Assembly: GCA_934481355.1 (NCBI GenBank)
Contig: CAKSPH010000014.1
Span: 1-60,747, forward strand
Origin: an uncultured Oscillospiraceae bacterium
GTDB lineage: Bacteria; Bacillota; Clostridia; Oscillospirales; Ruminococcaceae
Length of the DNA: 60,747 nucleotides
Direction of reading: 5' to 3'
The position numbers and the translations under genes were made by a program. The notes under the pieces were generated by a model that was given only the letters and a program-made list of their open reading frames with translations, had not been told where the DNA came from and did not search any database. Positions 17,431 to 26,893 of this stretch are shown here, in pieces (within the stretch, counting starts at the first letter, position 1; every line of letters begins with the position of its first letter).

Positions 17431-18438
17431 GTGGCAAAACTCGCAAAGAAGCCAAAGGAGGACCACAGCAACGACTGGCTGTCAACGTACAGCGACATGG
17501 TTACGCTGCTGCTTACGTTCTTCGTTCTGCTTTATGCTTCTTCGTCCGCGGACGAGACTAAGTGGCAGTACATATATCAGGCGTTCCAGTCCCACGGCAA
17601 GTATCTCAATGAATATGTGGATTCCCCGAACCCCGTCCCCGAGGAGGGCGAGGGCACCGCTAGCGACAAGCCGACCGCCGGTGGAATGGGAACACTTCCG
17701 CAGACAACTGACGAGCTTTATCATTATATTGCGCAGTATGTCTCAGACAATAACCTTTCTGATTCCGTTTCTGTTGAGAACGGAGCGGCTCACCTCAATA
17801 TCAGGTTCGACAACAATGTGTTCTTTGAGCCCAACAGCGCTGTGCTCACACAGCAGGGCAAGGACCTGCTGAACGGTATATCTCCGGGCATAAACGCAGT
17901 CAAGAATTCCATAAAGACCTGCACTGTAAATGGCCACACTGCGAAGGCGATCTCCGCAGTAAATGACTGGGATCTGTCCTCAGGCCGTGCGGTCAGTGTT
18001 GTAAAATATATGGATTTCCGCAAGGTGCTTGATAGTGAACAGTTCCGCACAAAGGGAAGCGGCTATGCCGAGCCTATCGCAGACAACGACACCATCGAAG
18101 GAATGGCGAAGAACCGCCGCGTTGAGATGGTCATACTCAAAAACGATGTGGACCTCACTGATCCGGCGGTCATAAAGGATATCCTGAAGTACGACTACGG
18201 CGTTGATATGGATAACTATGACCCGGACGGCGACCACGGCAATAATACAACTAAGGTGCCGAACGACTACGCCCAGTCCATTATTGATTCTCTGGACGAG
18301 AAGTTCCCAGACCAGGGAAGTTCCGGGCTTACAGTAGGACCGGTCATTTCCGGTGATTATGATTCGTTCATGATAAGCGCAGAGGCTGACAGCTCCGCAG
18401 GAAATGCGGACAGCGGTGCAGACAGCGCGTCAGAGTAA
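17431..18438 (+). CDS. motB: Flagellar motor stator protein MotB
   Basis: A 335-residue stator subunit. One membrane helix follows the N-terminus; the ion-carrying aspartate lies in 'YSDMVTLLLTFFVLLYA' (about residues 19-35). The OmpA-like peptidoglycan-binding domain is at about 120-235 with 'FFEPNSAVLTQQGKDLL' and 'NRRVEMVILKNDVD'. The 80-residue C-terminal extension is Asp/Ser-rich and not conserved. The start is GTG at 17431 behind AGAGGAGGG (17416-17424). The sequence does not settle whether protons or sodium drive it. Confidence 0.94.
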   Translation: MAKLAKKPKEDHSNDWLSTYSDMVTLLLTFFVLLYASSSADETKWQYIYQAFQSHGKYLNEYVDSPNPVPEEGEGTASDKPTAGGMGTLPQTTDELYHYIAQYVSDNNLSDSVSVENGAAHLNIRFDNNVFFEPNSAVLTQQGKDLLNGISPGINAVKNSIKTCTVNGHTAKAISAVNDWDLSSGRAVSVVKYMDFRKVLDSEQFRTKGSGYAEPIADNDTIEGMAKNRRVEMVILKNDVDLTDPAVIKDILKYDYGVDMDNYDPDGDHGNNTTKVPNDYAQSIIDSLDEKFPDQGSSGLTVGPVISGDYDSFMISAEADSSAGNADSGADSASE

Positions 18439-18478
18439 CGATGGGATCCGATAAAGTTATGCAGGGGGGATCTGGAAA

Positions 18479-19468
18479 ATGGCTGAAAGCCTGACGCAGG
18501 AACAAATTGATGAAATGCTAAAGAACGTCGCCGCCGGAGTGGCTCCGGTGGTGTCGCAGAAGGAAGAAGAAAAGGTCAAGGATTACGACTTCCGCGCTCC
18601 GAAGAAGTTCACCAAGGAGCAGATAAAGGTACTCGATGGTATCTTTGAGAATTACGCGCGGCTTCTTTCGTCATATTTCACAGGACTTCTCAGGCTGTAC
18701 TGCCGTGTTTCCCTCGTAAGTATCGAGGAGCAGAGGTACAGCGAGTTCAACAACGCACTGCCGGATTATGTCCTGATGGGCATGGTCGATATGGGCATAA
18801 AGAACGAGGAGGTCAGCGAGACCACGGTCATCGTTCAGATATCCAACACTATCACATTCACGATGATAGACAGGCTTCTCGGCGGCAGGGGCGAGTACCG
18901 CGACGTCAACCGTGACTTCACGGAAATCGAAATAACGATAATGAACGACGTCATGAACCAGATGGCGAATCTCCTGTATGAGCCCTGGGCAAGCCACATC
19001 GACCTTGAGCCGAAGCTCATAGGAATAGAGACAAACTCCCGTGTGGTACAGACCATCGGACATGAGGATACGGTCATCATCGTAGCCCTTGAGGTGGAGA
19101 TAAACGGCGCAAAGTCCGTTATTTCCGTATGCGTTCCGGCGATAAACCTCGACGAGATCATGAATAAGTTTGTTTCAAGATACAGCGCCTCCAGAAGAAA
19201 GCTCGACGCAAACCGCGAGCAGGAGCGCCGCGACATCATCATGAACGGCATCAGCACAACGGATCTCACCATAACCGCAGTGCTCGGCGAGATAAACCTC
19301 GACCTTTACGAGGTCCTGACGCTTCAGGTCAACGACGTTATCCCGCTTGGGAAGAAGATCACAAGCGATGTGGACGTCAAGGTGGGCAACAAGCCGTGGT
19401 GTACCGGCAAGATGGGAACCTACAACAACAAGAAAGCTATAATGATAGATAATTTTATTGAGAATTGA
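18479..19468 (+). CDS. fliM: Flagellar motor switch protein FliM
   Basis: A 329-residue C-ring protein that binds phosphorylated CheY. The N-terminal CheY-binding peptide is seen in 'LTQEQIDEMLKNVAAG' (about residues 4-19). The CheC-like middle domain includes 'MIDRLLGGRGEYRDVNRDFT', and the C-terminal FliN-like domain ends in 'TGKMGTYNNKKAIMIDNFI'. GGGGGGA precedes the ATG. FliL, which stands before fliM in most relatives, is missing. Confidence 0.96.
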   Translation: MAESLTQEQIDEMLKNVAAGVAPVVSQKEEEKVKDYDFRAPKKFTKEQIKVLDGIFENYARLLSSYFTGLLRLYCRVSLVSIEEQRYSEFNNALPDYVLMGMVDMGIKNEEVSETTVIVQISNTITFTMIDRLLGGRGEYRDVNRDFTEIEITIMNDVMNQMANLLYEPWASHIDLEPKLIGIETNSRVVQTIGHEDTVIIVALEVEINGAKSVISVCVPAINLDEIMNKFVSRYSASRRKLDANREQERRDIIMNGISTTDLTITAVLGEINLDLYEVLTLQVNDVIPLGKKITSDVDVKVGNKPWCTGKMGTYNNKKAIMIDNFIEN

Positions 19469-19481
19469 GGTATAATGTCCA

Positions 19482-20684
19482 ATGGCTAATGAAAAGGATG
19501 CAAACGTTGAATTCAGTTCGTATGAGATCGACGCGGTAGGCGAGATACTTAACATAAGCATGGGCGCTGCTGCGACGGCTGTTTCTGAGCTGCTCAACGC
19601 AAAGGTCTGGATAACGACGCCGCAGGTGAGCGTTGTCAAGGCGGCTGACCTTAATTACGATCGCCTTGAACCGGCTATCTGCGTTAAGATAGTTTACGTC
19701 AAGGGTATATCCGGACAGAACATGATGGTGCTGAAGCAGGACGATGTTCAGCTCATTCTTAATCAGCTCATGGGCAATCCGCTGGTCGTTTCCCCGGATT
19801 TTGAGTTCGACGAGATGAACATCAGCGCGGTATCCGAGGTAATGAACCAGATGATGGGCGCCTCCGCGACCGCACTTTCCGACCTGCTGGGAATGACGGT
19901 GGATATCTCCACCCCGACTCCGTATGTCATTGAGCAGACGAATTTCTGCCAGCTCGCAGAGCTTGACCCGTCAGAGACCATCGTTGCAGTAACCTTCAAT
20001 CTTACAGTCGACGGTATCATGAACAGTGAGTTCATGTCCGTTATGTCTGTTGAGCTTGCAAAGTCGCTGTCCAGCAAGATGATAGAGAAGTTCCACGGCG
20101 ATGAGCCTGAGTCTGAGGCAGCTCCCGCTGCGCCGGCTGCCGCACCGGCTGCGGCAGCCCCTGCTCCGGCAGCAGCACAGCCCGCACCGGCGCCTGCGGC
20201 AGCTCAGCCGCAGCCTGCTCCCGCAGCAATGCCGCAGCAGCCAATGCCCGGAGCTTATCCGTATCCTCCGCAGGGACAGCCTGCGCCTTACCCCGGATAT
20301 ACATATCCCAATCAGTATGCGGCTTACGGTGCATACCCGCCGCCTGTGCCCCCGGTAAATATCCAGAATGCACAGCTCCACCAGTTCGACAATGTGGACT
20401 ACGGACTGCCAGCAGACCAGCAGGATAACCTTAAGCTGCTTATGGGCGTTCCGCTGGAGATATCCGTTGAGATAGGCACCGCAAAGCGCAAGGTAAAGGA
20501 TATCCTGGAGTTCACGCAGGGTACCATCATCGAGCTTGAGCGTCAGGCCGGCGCTCCGGTAGACGTTGTTGTAAACGGGAACCTCATCGCAAGAGGCGAC
20601 GTAGTGGTTATCGATGATAACTTCGCCGTCAGGATCACTGAAATAGTGAAGTCCAAATTCATGGACAGCCTGGGCAAGGAATAA
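19482..20684 (+). CDS. fliY: Flagellar motor switch phosphatase FliY (CheC-FliN fusion)
   Basis: A 400-residue switch protein of the Gram-positive type. The N-terminal half has two CheC-type CheY-P phosphatase motifs, one in 'EILNISMGAAATAVSELLN' (about 21-39) and one in 'EVMNQMMGASATALSDLLG' (about 119-137). A Pro/Ala/Gln-rich linker spans about 206-290. The FliN domain is C-terminal (about 310-400) with 'LLMGVPLEISVEIGTAKRKV'. It both forms the C-ring with FliM and removes the phosphate from CheY, the gene for which is next. The linker has near-repeated Ala-Pro runs. Confidence 0.96.
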   Translation: MANEKDANVEFSSYEIDAVGEILNISMGAAATAVSELLNAKVWITTPQVSVVKAADLNYDRLEPAICVKIVYVKGISGQNMMVLKQDDVQLILNQLMGNPLVVSPDFEFDEMNISAVSEVMNQMMGASATALSDLLGMTVDISTPTPYVIEQTNFCQLAELDPSETIVAVTFNLTVDGIMNSEFMSVMSVELAKSLSSKMIEKFHGDEPESEAAPAAPAAAPAAAAPAPAAAQPAPAPAAAQPQPAPAAMPQQPMPGAYPYPPQGQPAPYPGYTYPNQYAAYGAYPPPVPPVNIQNAQLHQFDNVDYGLPADQQDNLKLLMGVPLEISVEIGTAKRKVKDILEFTQGTIIELERQAGAPVDVVVNGNLIARGDVVVIDDNFAVRITEIVKSKFMDSLGKE

Positions 20685-20721
20685 ATTTTAATCATTATAT
20701 ATTCAAGGAGAATTTTGAGCA

Positions 20722-21084
20722 ATGGACAAGAAGATTTTACTGGTAGACGACGCGGCTTTCATGAGAATGCTTATCAAGGACGCTCTTACAAAGAACGGCT
20801 ACACCAATATCCTTGAGGCTGCTGACGGCGCTATTGCGTGCGAGGTTTACGCAGCTGAGAAGCCTGACCTCGTTATCATGGATATCACCATGCCGAACAA
20901 GACCGGTATTGAAGCGCTCAAGGATATCAAGGGCATGGATCCCATGGCTAAGGTGGTTATGTGCTCCGCAATGGGTCAGGAAGCAATGGTCGTTGAGGCT
21001 ATCAAGCTCGGCGCACTCGACTTTATCGTCAAGCCTTTCAAGCCGGACAGAATCTTACAGACCGTCAAGAAGGTACTCGGCTGA
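20722..21084 (+). CDS. cheY: Chemotaxis response regulator CheY
   Basis: A 120-residue single-domain receiver. The acidic pocket is D9-D10, the phospho-acceptor is D54 in 'VIMDITMP' and the conserved lysine lies in 'FIVKPFKP' (about 103). There is no output domain. It sits directly after fliY, its likely phosphatase, as in Bacillus. AAGGAGA precedes the ATG. The kinase CheA that should feed it is not in this window. Confidence 0.95.
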   Translation: MDKKILLVDDAAFMRMLIKDALTKNGYTNILEAADGAIACEVYAAEKPDLVIMDITMPNKTGIEALKDIKGMDPMAKVVMCSAMGQEAMVVEAIKLGALDFIVKPFKPDRILQTVKKVLG

Positions 21085-21248
21085 TAGCGGGTGCCTGTGA
21101 ACCGGCTGCTCAGAGTGCAGGGCGGTCTTGTCAGCGGAACGGAAGGCTCCGTGAAGCAGAATTTCCGCCGCACTTTTCAGACCTGCCGGTTTGATGGTGC
21201 GGCTTTTGGTGTTGGTATGTTCTTCCGGGAAAGGCAGGGGACGCGGCA

Positions 21249-21590
21249 GTGGAATATTTTCAGATGATAATGGCTCTGCTGGGCGTTCTGGCGCTGGTAT
21301 TCCTGATATTCTGGGCGATGAAGAAGCTCAACAGGCGGGTAGTCACCAGCGACAGCAGGAATATGAAGATACTGGAGAGGATAAACCTCGGACCGGACAA
21401 AATGCTCCTGCTGGTAAGCGTGCGGGGAAAGTGCATGGTCCTTGGGGTCACCAACGGCAGGATCGAGAAAGTGCACGAGCTGGAAGAATCTGAAGAGCAG
21501 CTTATCGAGAAAAAGGACGAAAATGGCGGGAATCCCTCGTTTAAGGAGAGTTTCAAGATAGTGCTGAAAGATATGATGAACAGGAAATGA
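21249..21590 (+). CDS. fliO: Flagellar biosynthesis protein FliO/FliZ
   Basis: A 113-residue protein with one N-terminal membrane helix (about residues 5-22, 'IMALLGVLALVFLIFWAM') and a small basic cytoplasmic domain with 'ILERINLGPDKMLLLVSVRG', typical of FliO/FliZ. It helps assemble the FliP-FliR export core encoded next. The start is GTG at 21249 after AGGGGA; the 164-base gap from cheY shows no gene or clear terminator. Confidence 0.85.
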   Translation: MEYFQMIMALLGVLALVFLIFWAMKKLNRRVVTSDSRNMKILERINLGPDKMLLLVSVRGKCMVLGVTNGRIEKVHELEESEEQLIEKKDENGGNPSFKESFKIVLKDMMNRK

Positions 21591-21604
21591 TCGGAGGGAC
21601 TGTC

Positions 21605-22534
21605 GTGGAAAAGCGGCTTCAGCTTACAAAAGAGAATAAGCGGCTGGCGCTGAAATTCGCGGTGTCGCTGTTCGTTTCAGTGTTCCTGACGGTTCTGCTG
21701 TGCACCCTTTCGGCGTATGCGCAGAACAACTCCGCTGCGGTTTCGGCAACCGCGGAGGCTTCCGCCGCAGCAACTGCGGAGGCCATACCAACGGACAGGC
21801 AGCCGGGGGATTACCTCGACACCGACCCGACCTATGTTGACGAGGACGCAGGTTCGTCCGTCATTCAGGAGCTGATAGGCGTTGACGCATCGCAGCCGCT
21901 GGAGATAATCATTCTGCTGACGCTCATTGCGCTGGCTCCCTCGCTGCTGATAATGATGACCTGCTTCACGCGAATCATCATCGTGCTGGGATTCCTGCGG
22001 ACTGCAATGCAGACCCAGAGCACTCCACCGAACATGGTGCTCACCGGAATTGCCCTGTTCCTGACGTTCTTCATCATGGCTCCGGTGTTCTCAGAGATAA
22101 ACGAGGTCGCATATCAGCCATACGTCAGCGAGCAGCTCACCACTGAGGAAGCTCTGGAGGCGGCGAGCGTTCCGCTCAAGCGGTTCATGTTGAAGCAGAC
22201 ATCCAACGACGATCTCAACTTCTTTCTCGACCTCTCCAAGACGGAGGAGCCGGAGGGCGGCTATACGCAGGAGTACATAGAAAACGACCTCAGTCTGACG
22301 GTCATCGTGCCGTCGTTCATGATAAGCGAGCTGAAAAGGGCGTTCCAGATGGGATTCCTGATATTCCTGCCGTTCCTTGTCATTGACCTTGTTGTCGGAA
22401 GCACGCTCATGTCGATGGGCATGATGATGCTTCCGCCGGCGATGATATCAATGCCGTTCAAGATACTTGTGTTCGTCCTTGCGGACGGGTGGAACCTGCT
22501 GATAGGCTCAGTTGTCGCAAGCTACAACTTGTAG
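21605..22534 (+). CDS. fliP: Flagellar export gate protein FliP
   Basis: A 309-residue membrane protein of the export gate. A signal-peptide-like helix (about 17-39) is followed by an unusual 45-residue Ala/Glu/Asp linker, then the FliP core with helices around 100-122, 130-150, 245-265 and 280-300. The marks are 'TCFTRIIIVLGFLRTAMQTQ' and 'VDLVVGSTLMSMGMMMLPP'. An ATG at 21587 overlaps fliO, but GTG at 21605 follows GGAGGG (21593-21598) and is preferred. Confidence 0.95.
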   Translation: MEKRLQLTKENKRLALKFAVSLFVSVFLTVLLCTLSAYAQNNSAAVSATAEASAAATAEAIPTDRQPGDYLDTDPTYVDEDAGSSVIQELIGVDASQPLEIIILLTLIALAPSLLIMMTCFTRIIIVLGFLRTAMQTQSTPPNMVLTGIALFLTFFIMAPVFSEINEVAYQPYVSEQLTTEEALEAASVPLKRFMLKQTSNDDLNFFLDLSKTEEPEGGYTQEYIENDLSLTVIVPSFMISELKRAFQMGFLIFLPFLVIDLVVGSTLMSMGMMMLPPAMISMPFKILVFVLADGWNLLIGSVVASYNL

Positions 22535-22559
22535 CGGCGCTGAAAGGGGTGACTGAAAC

Positions 22560-22832
22560 ATGACTCAGGACGATATGATGGAGGTTTTCCTCGCGGCGAT
22601 AATGCTTGCGTTCAAGCTTGCCGTGCCGATACTCCTTATCGCTATGATAGTCGGTCTTGTTATAGCTATACTCCAGGCGGCGACGCAGGTGCACGAGCAG
22701 ACGCTCTCGTTTGCCCCGAAAGCCGTGGCGGTAGGTCTGGCGCTGTTCGTCCTTGCCCCGTGGATGACCTCGGAGTGTATTGATTTCGTGAACTTCATCT
22801 TTGAGAAGGTCGCTTCGGTGCCCATAACATAA
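22560..22832 (+). CDS. fliQ: Flagellar export gate protein FliQ
   Basis: A 90-residue protein with two membrane helices (about 15-40 and 50-75) and the conserved middle 'AILQAATQVHEQTLSFAPK'. It packs around FliP and FliR in the export pore. Order fliO-fliP-fliQ-fliR-flhB-flhA is intact. AAGGGGTG precedes the ATG. Confidence 0.95.
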   Translation: MTQDDMMEVFLAAIMLAFKLAVPILLIAMIVGLVIAILQAATQVHEQTLSFAPKAVAVGLALFVLAPWMTSECIDFVNFIFEKVASVPIT

Positions 22833-22842
22833 GGCGGCGCCC

Positions 22843-23628
22843 ATGTCAGAGATCTGGGGAATAATTCAGAACAACTTTGTTGTCGTGATAATGGTGCTGG
22901 CGAGGGTCAGCGGCATTTTCACCTTTAATCCGATTTTTTCGCGCAACGGCGTCCCGAACATGATGAAAGCGGGAATATCTCTCATGCTGGCGATAGTTAT
23001 GGCAACATCCGGGGATTTCAGCTACACCATGCCTGACGGGCTTCTGCCGTTTGCATTTGATATAGCCAAGGAGCTCCTTGTGGGCTTCACACTGGGATTC
23101 TTCGTGAACGTCATGCTCCAGCTTTTCAGCTATGCCGGCGAGCTGGCGGATTTCCAGATAGGTCTGTCGATGGCGAAGAGCTACGATCCGACATTTGGTA
23201 CCTCCAGCCTTATCACGCAGTATTACAGCTACTGGTTCATGATATATTTCTTTATGGTGGGCGGACACCTGTCCTACATAAAGCTGTTCGCGGTTTCCTA
23301 TGAAACCATACCGATAGGGTTCAGCGACTTCAATATCAACGTTGCGTACATCATCGTGACCTATCTTGAAACGGTGATAACCCTCGGCCTGAAGCTCGCG
23401 ATGCCGATAGTCGCCTCGGAGCTCGTCACGGAGTTCTGCATAGGCGTTCTGATGAAGGCGGTTCCCTCTATCCATGTTTTCGTGCTGAACGTGCAGATAA
23501 AAATGCTGGTGGGATTCGTCGTGCTGGCAGGAAGCTGCACCATGACGGCGGGATTCATGCAGGACATCATGGATCTGATGTTCACAAACCTGAACAACCT
23601 CATTCCGCAGATGGCGGGTATAGGATAG
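22843..23628 (+). CDS. fliR: Flagellar export gate protein FliR
   Basis: A 261-residue membrane protein with about six helices. 'RVSGIFTFNPIFSRNGVPNM' at the start and 'ELADFQIGLSMAKSYDPTFG' in the middle are typical of FliR. It completes the FliP5-FliQ4-FliR1 pore through which rod, hook and filament proteins pass. It starts 10 bases after fliQ, with GGCGG upstream. Confidence 0.94.
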   Translation: MSEIWGIIQNNFVVVIMVLARVSGIFTFNPIFSRNGVPNMMKAGISLMLAIVMATSGDFSYTMPDGLLPFAFDIAKELLVGFTLGFFVNVMLQLFSYAGELADFQIGLSMAKSYDPTFGTSSLITQYYSYWFMIYFFMVGGHLSYIKLFAVSYETIPIGFSDFNINVAYIIVTYLETVITLGLKLAMPIVASELVTEFCIGVLMKAVPSIHVFVLNVQIKMLVGFVVLAGSCTMTAGFMQDIMDLMFTNLNNLIPQMAGIG

Positions 23629-23646
23629 CGCTGAAAGGGCGGTATT

Positions 23647-24711
23647 ATGGCAGGAGAAGAAAAAACCGAAAAAGCCACCCCGAAAAAGCGCAAGGATCAG
23701 CGCAAGGAGGGCAACGTCCTCCAGTCACGCGAGATAGTCACGGCGGCCTCCGTGCTGGGTATTTTCGCTTCCATGAGGCTGCTGATCGGCTTCATCACCA
23801 AGGCAATGCTGTCCTACACGGGCTCGGTTTTTGAGCACGTCGGGACAACGGCGGTCACGACAGATACCATCATGTCCATCTTCGTGGACGTCATAACGAT
23901 AGTAGCCGTGTGCGCGGGTCCCATGTGCCTTATCGCCATAGCGCTGGGCATAATCCCGACAGTGGCGCAGACCCGCGGCCTTTTCACCATGAAGGCCGTC
24001 AGGCCGAAATTCTCCCGGCTGAATCCGCTTTCGGGAATAAAAAAGCTGTTTTCAATGCAGTCGATAGTCAGCATTTTAAAGGGACTTATCGAGGTCATAA
24101 TCATCAGCGCGGTCATTTATAACGAGATACGCGACAGGCTCCCGAAATTTGTTGCTCTGATGAATGCGGGAGTTATGCAGGGCATAACCTATGGGGCGCT
24201 GACGATATTCGACATGGTAATGCTTATCTGCATAATGCTGGTATTTGTTGCGGCTGCGGATTTCCTCTTCCAGTGGTGGCAGTTTGAGAAGAAGCTCAAA
24301 ATGTCCAAGCAGGAGGTCAAGGAGGAATTCAAGCAGATGGAGGGCGACCCCCAGATAAAGAGCAAGATAAAGCAGCGTCAGCAGCAGATGGCGGCCCAGC
24401 GTATGATGCAGGACGTCCCCAAGGCGGACGTGGTAGTCAGAAACCCTACGCACTACGCAGTTGCGTTGAAATACGACCAGGACAAGAACAACGCCCCGCA
24501 GGTGGTGGCAAAGGGAAAAGATCTGCTCGCGCTCAGGATAGTCCGGATAGCCGAGGAAAACGGCGTTATGGCTATCGAGAATCCGCCGCTGGCACGTTCG
24601 CTGTACAGCACGGTGGATATCGGTCGGGAAATTCCCGCCGAGCTTTACAATGCCGTGGCGGAGGTGCTCACCGTGGTCTACCGCGAAAAGCACAAATCCA
24701 TTCACGCTTAA
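23647..24711 (+). CDS. flhB: Flagellar export switch protein FlhB
   Basis: A 354-residue protein with four membrane helices in its N-terminal 215 residues and a cytoplasmic domain that cuts itself at Asn-Pro-Thr-His (NPTH, residues 266-269). The N-terminus 'AGEEKTEKATPKKRKDQRKE' is the usual basic FlhB start. Together with FliK (11269) it switches export from hook to filament substrates. The length is standard, with no fusion to FliR as is found in some clostridia. Confidence 0.96.
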   Translation: MAGEEKTEKATPKKRKDQRKEGNVLQSREIVTAASVLGIFASMRLLIGFITKAMLSYTGSVFEHVGTTAVTTDTIMSIFVDVITIVAVCAGPMCLIAIALGIIPTVAQTRGLFTMKAVRPKFSRLNPLSGIKKLFSMQSIVSILKGLIEVIIISAVIYNEIRDRLPKFVALMNAGVMQGITYGALTIFDMVMLICIMLVFVAAADFLFQWWQFEKKLKMSKQEVKEEFKQMEGDPQIKSKIKQRQQQMAAQRMMQDVPKADVVVRNPTHYAVALKYDQDKNNAPQVVAKGKDLLALRIVRIAEENGVMAIENPPLARSLYSTVDIGREIPAELYNAVAEVLTVVYREKHKSIHA

Positions 24712-24767
24712 TTATGACAATACCTGATACAATTCGTTAAAATATACAGAAAAAATACAGAGAGGAG

Positions 24768-26867
24768 ATGGACAGCATAGTACGCAAGCTTCTGAGTAAC
24801 TCATTCGTTCTGTTTGTCATCTTCATAGTTATTGCGATAATCATTCCGCTGCCCAGCTGGCTGCTGGACTTCCTTATACTGCTGAATATCTCCCTGAGCC
24901 TTATTATCCTTGTCATGACCATGTTCATCAAGGAGGCGCTGGAGTTCTCCGTATTCCCGACGGTGCTGCTGCTGACCACGGTTCTGAGACTGTCGCTGAA
25001 CGTTTCCACCACGAGAGGTATCCTCTCCAGCGGATATGCCGGCGAGGTAATCGCGGCATTCGGACAATTCGTAATGGGCGGCGACGCTATCGTCGGCTTC
25101 CTGATATTCATAATCATCGTATTGGTAAACTTCATCGTAATCACCAAGGGTTCCGAGCGAGTATCCGAGGTCGCAGCACGATTCACGCTGGACGCTATGC
25201 CCGGTAAGCAGATGGCGATAGACGCCGACCTCAATGCCGGGATAATCAACGAGGAACAGGCGAAAAAGCGCAGAAACAACGTACAGCGCGAGGCTGACTT
25301 CTACGGCTCCATGGACGGTGCCACTAAGTTTGTAAAGGGCGACGCGATAATGTCCATCGTCACAACCCTCGTAAACCTTATCGGCGGCGTTATCATAGGC
25401 ATGGTGCGCGGCGGCGGTGATTTCAACACGATCCTCAACACCTATTCGCTGGCGACTGTCGGCGATGGTCTGTGCTCCCAGATACCGGCGCTGCTCATCT
25501 CCGTTGCGACCGGTATGATAGTTACCCGCGCAGCGAGCGAGGACAGCCTCATCAACGATATCAAGACCCAGTTCACGGCGCAGCCTTTCGTGCTGATGAT
25601 AGCCGGAATCGTCATGGTCGTTATGATGGTTATACCGGGATTCCCGACGGCGGTCTGCCTTGTTCTCGGCGTACTGCTGATAGTTGCCTCCGTCCTGCTC
25701 AACCGCAACAAGAAGAAAATGGCGGAGCTGGAGCTTGCGCAGCGCAAGAAAGCCGAAGAAAAGGAGATGGAGAAGCTCCCGGCGGACAACGATTACTACC
25801 GCGATATCGACAACGTATTCAAGCTGCTCAACGTCGAACCTATCGAGATGGAATTCGGTTACAGCCTGCTGCGGCTGGTCGATGAGAAATCCGGCGGCAA
25901 CTTCATTGAGCGAGTCGTCATCTTCCGAAAGCAGTTTGCGCTTGATATGGGTATGGTCATTCCGTCCGTCCGCATGACGGATAACCCGGAGATCAACCCG
26001 AATATGTACATCATCAAGATAAAGGGCGAGGAAGTCGCCCGGGGTGAGATACTCGTTGACCACTACCTCGCGCTGGACAGCGGCGACGTTACCCAGCAGA
26101 TAGAGGGTATCGACACTGTGGAGCCGGCATTCGGGCTTCCGGCGAAGTGGATATCCGAGGACAAGAAGATAATGGCGGACGTTGCCGGATACACTCTGAT
26201 AGACCCGGTTTCCGTTATGATAACCCACTGGTCGGAGATAATGAAGCGCTACGCTTACGAGCTCCTTTCCAGACAGGATGTAAACACCATGCTGGAAAAC
26301 GTCAAGAAAACGAATCCTATCGTGGTGGACGATATTATACCGAAAGTTATATCTGTCGGATACCTGCAGAAAATTCTTTCGAATCTGCTTAAAGAGGGCA
26401 TACCGATACGCGACCTGGAAACCATCCTTGAGACCATCGGCGACCACGCCAACGTGCTGAAGGATATGGACATCGTGACGGAGTACGTCCGCCAGTCGCT
26501 GAAGCGCACGATAACGCACCGCTTTGCCGAGGCGAACTCCCTGCGCGTGATAACCCTGGATACGCAGATAGAGGATATGATAGTAAGCTCCGTAAAGAAA
26601 TCCGATCAGGGAAGCTACCTTGCAATGGCTCCGGACATGATACAGCGTATCGTTTCCGCTTCCAACCGCGAGATAGACAAGATAAAGGACGTAATACCGA
26701 CAGTCATAATCCTGACATCGCCGGTGGTTCGTATTTACTACAAGAAGCTCACGGAGCAGTTCATTCCGAACATCACCGTGCTGTCTTACAGCGAGATAGA
26801 TTCCACGGCGCAGATCCAGGCGATAGGCAACATTTCGCTCAACGCCGCGGCGGTCCCCGCCGTATGA
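24768..26867 (+). CDS. flhA: Flagellar export gate protein FlhA
   Basis: A 699-residue protein. The first 310 residues hold about eight membrane helices and the conserved loop with 'FTLDAMPGKQMAIDADLNAG' (FHIPEP region, about 145-165). A basic linker (about 310-345) leads to the cytoplasmic ring that docks export chaperones. The ribosome site AGAGAGG (24759-24765) lies only two bases before the ATG, closer than usual, but no other start is available. fliA follows directly; the flhF and flhG genes normally found here are absent. Confidence 0.96.
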   Translation: MDSIVRKLLSNSFVLFVIFIVIAIIIPLPSWLLDFLILLNISLSLIILVMTMFIKEALEFSVFPTVLLLTTVLRLSLNVSTTRGILSSGYAGEVIAAFGQFVMGGDAIVGFLIFIIIVLVNFIVITKGSERVSEVAARFTLDAMPGKQMAIDADLNAGIINEEQAKKRRNNVQREADFYGSMDGATKFVKGDAIMSIVTTLVNLIGGVIIGMVRGGGDFNTILNTYSLATVGDGLCSQIPALLISVATGMIVTRAASEDSLINDIKTQFTAQPFVLMIAGIVMVVMMVIPGFPTAVCLVLGVLLIVASVLLNRNKKKMAELELAQRKKAEEKEMEKLPADNDYYRDIDNVFKLLNVEPIEMEFGYSLLRLVDEKSGGNFIERVVIFRKQFALDMGMVIPSVRMTDNPEINPNMYIIKIKGEEVARGEILVDHYLALDSGDVTQQIEGIDTVEPAFGLPAKWISEDKKIMADVAGYTLIDPVSVMITHWSEIMKRYAYELLSRQDVNTMLENVKKTNPIVVDDIIPKVISVGYLQKILSNLLKEGIPIRDLETILETIGDHANVLKDMDIVTEYVRQSLKRTITHRFAEANSLRVITLDTQIEDMIVSSVKKSDQGSYLAMAPDMIQRIVSASNREIDKIKDVIPTVIILTSPVVRIYYKKLTEQFIPNITVLSYSEIDSTAQIQAIGNISLNAAAVPAV

Positions 26868-26893
26868 CGCCCGTGTGACAAGGAGGGAGTAGC

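Noticed and set aside
24801..26519. 572-codon minus-strand frame opposite flhA
   Set aside because: Antisense shadow of a conserved gene, with composition typical of a reverse reading (His/Arg/Tyr-rich) and no motif.
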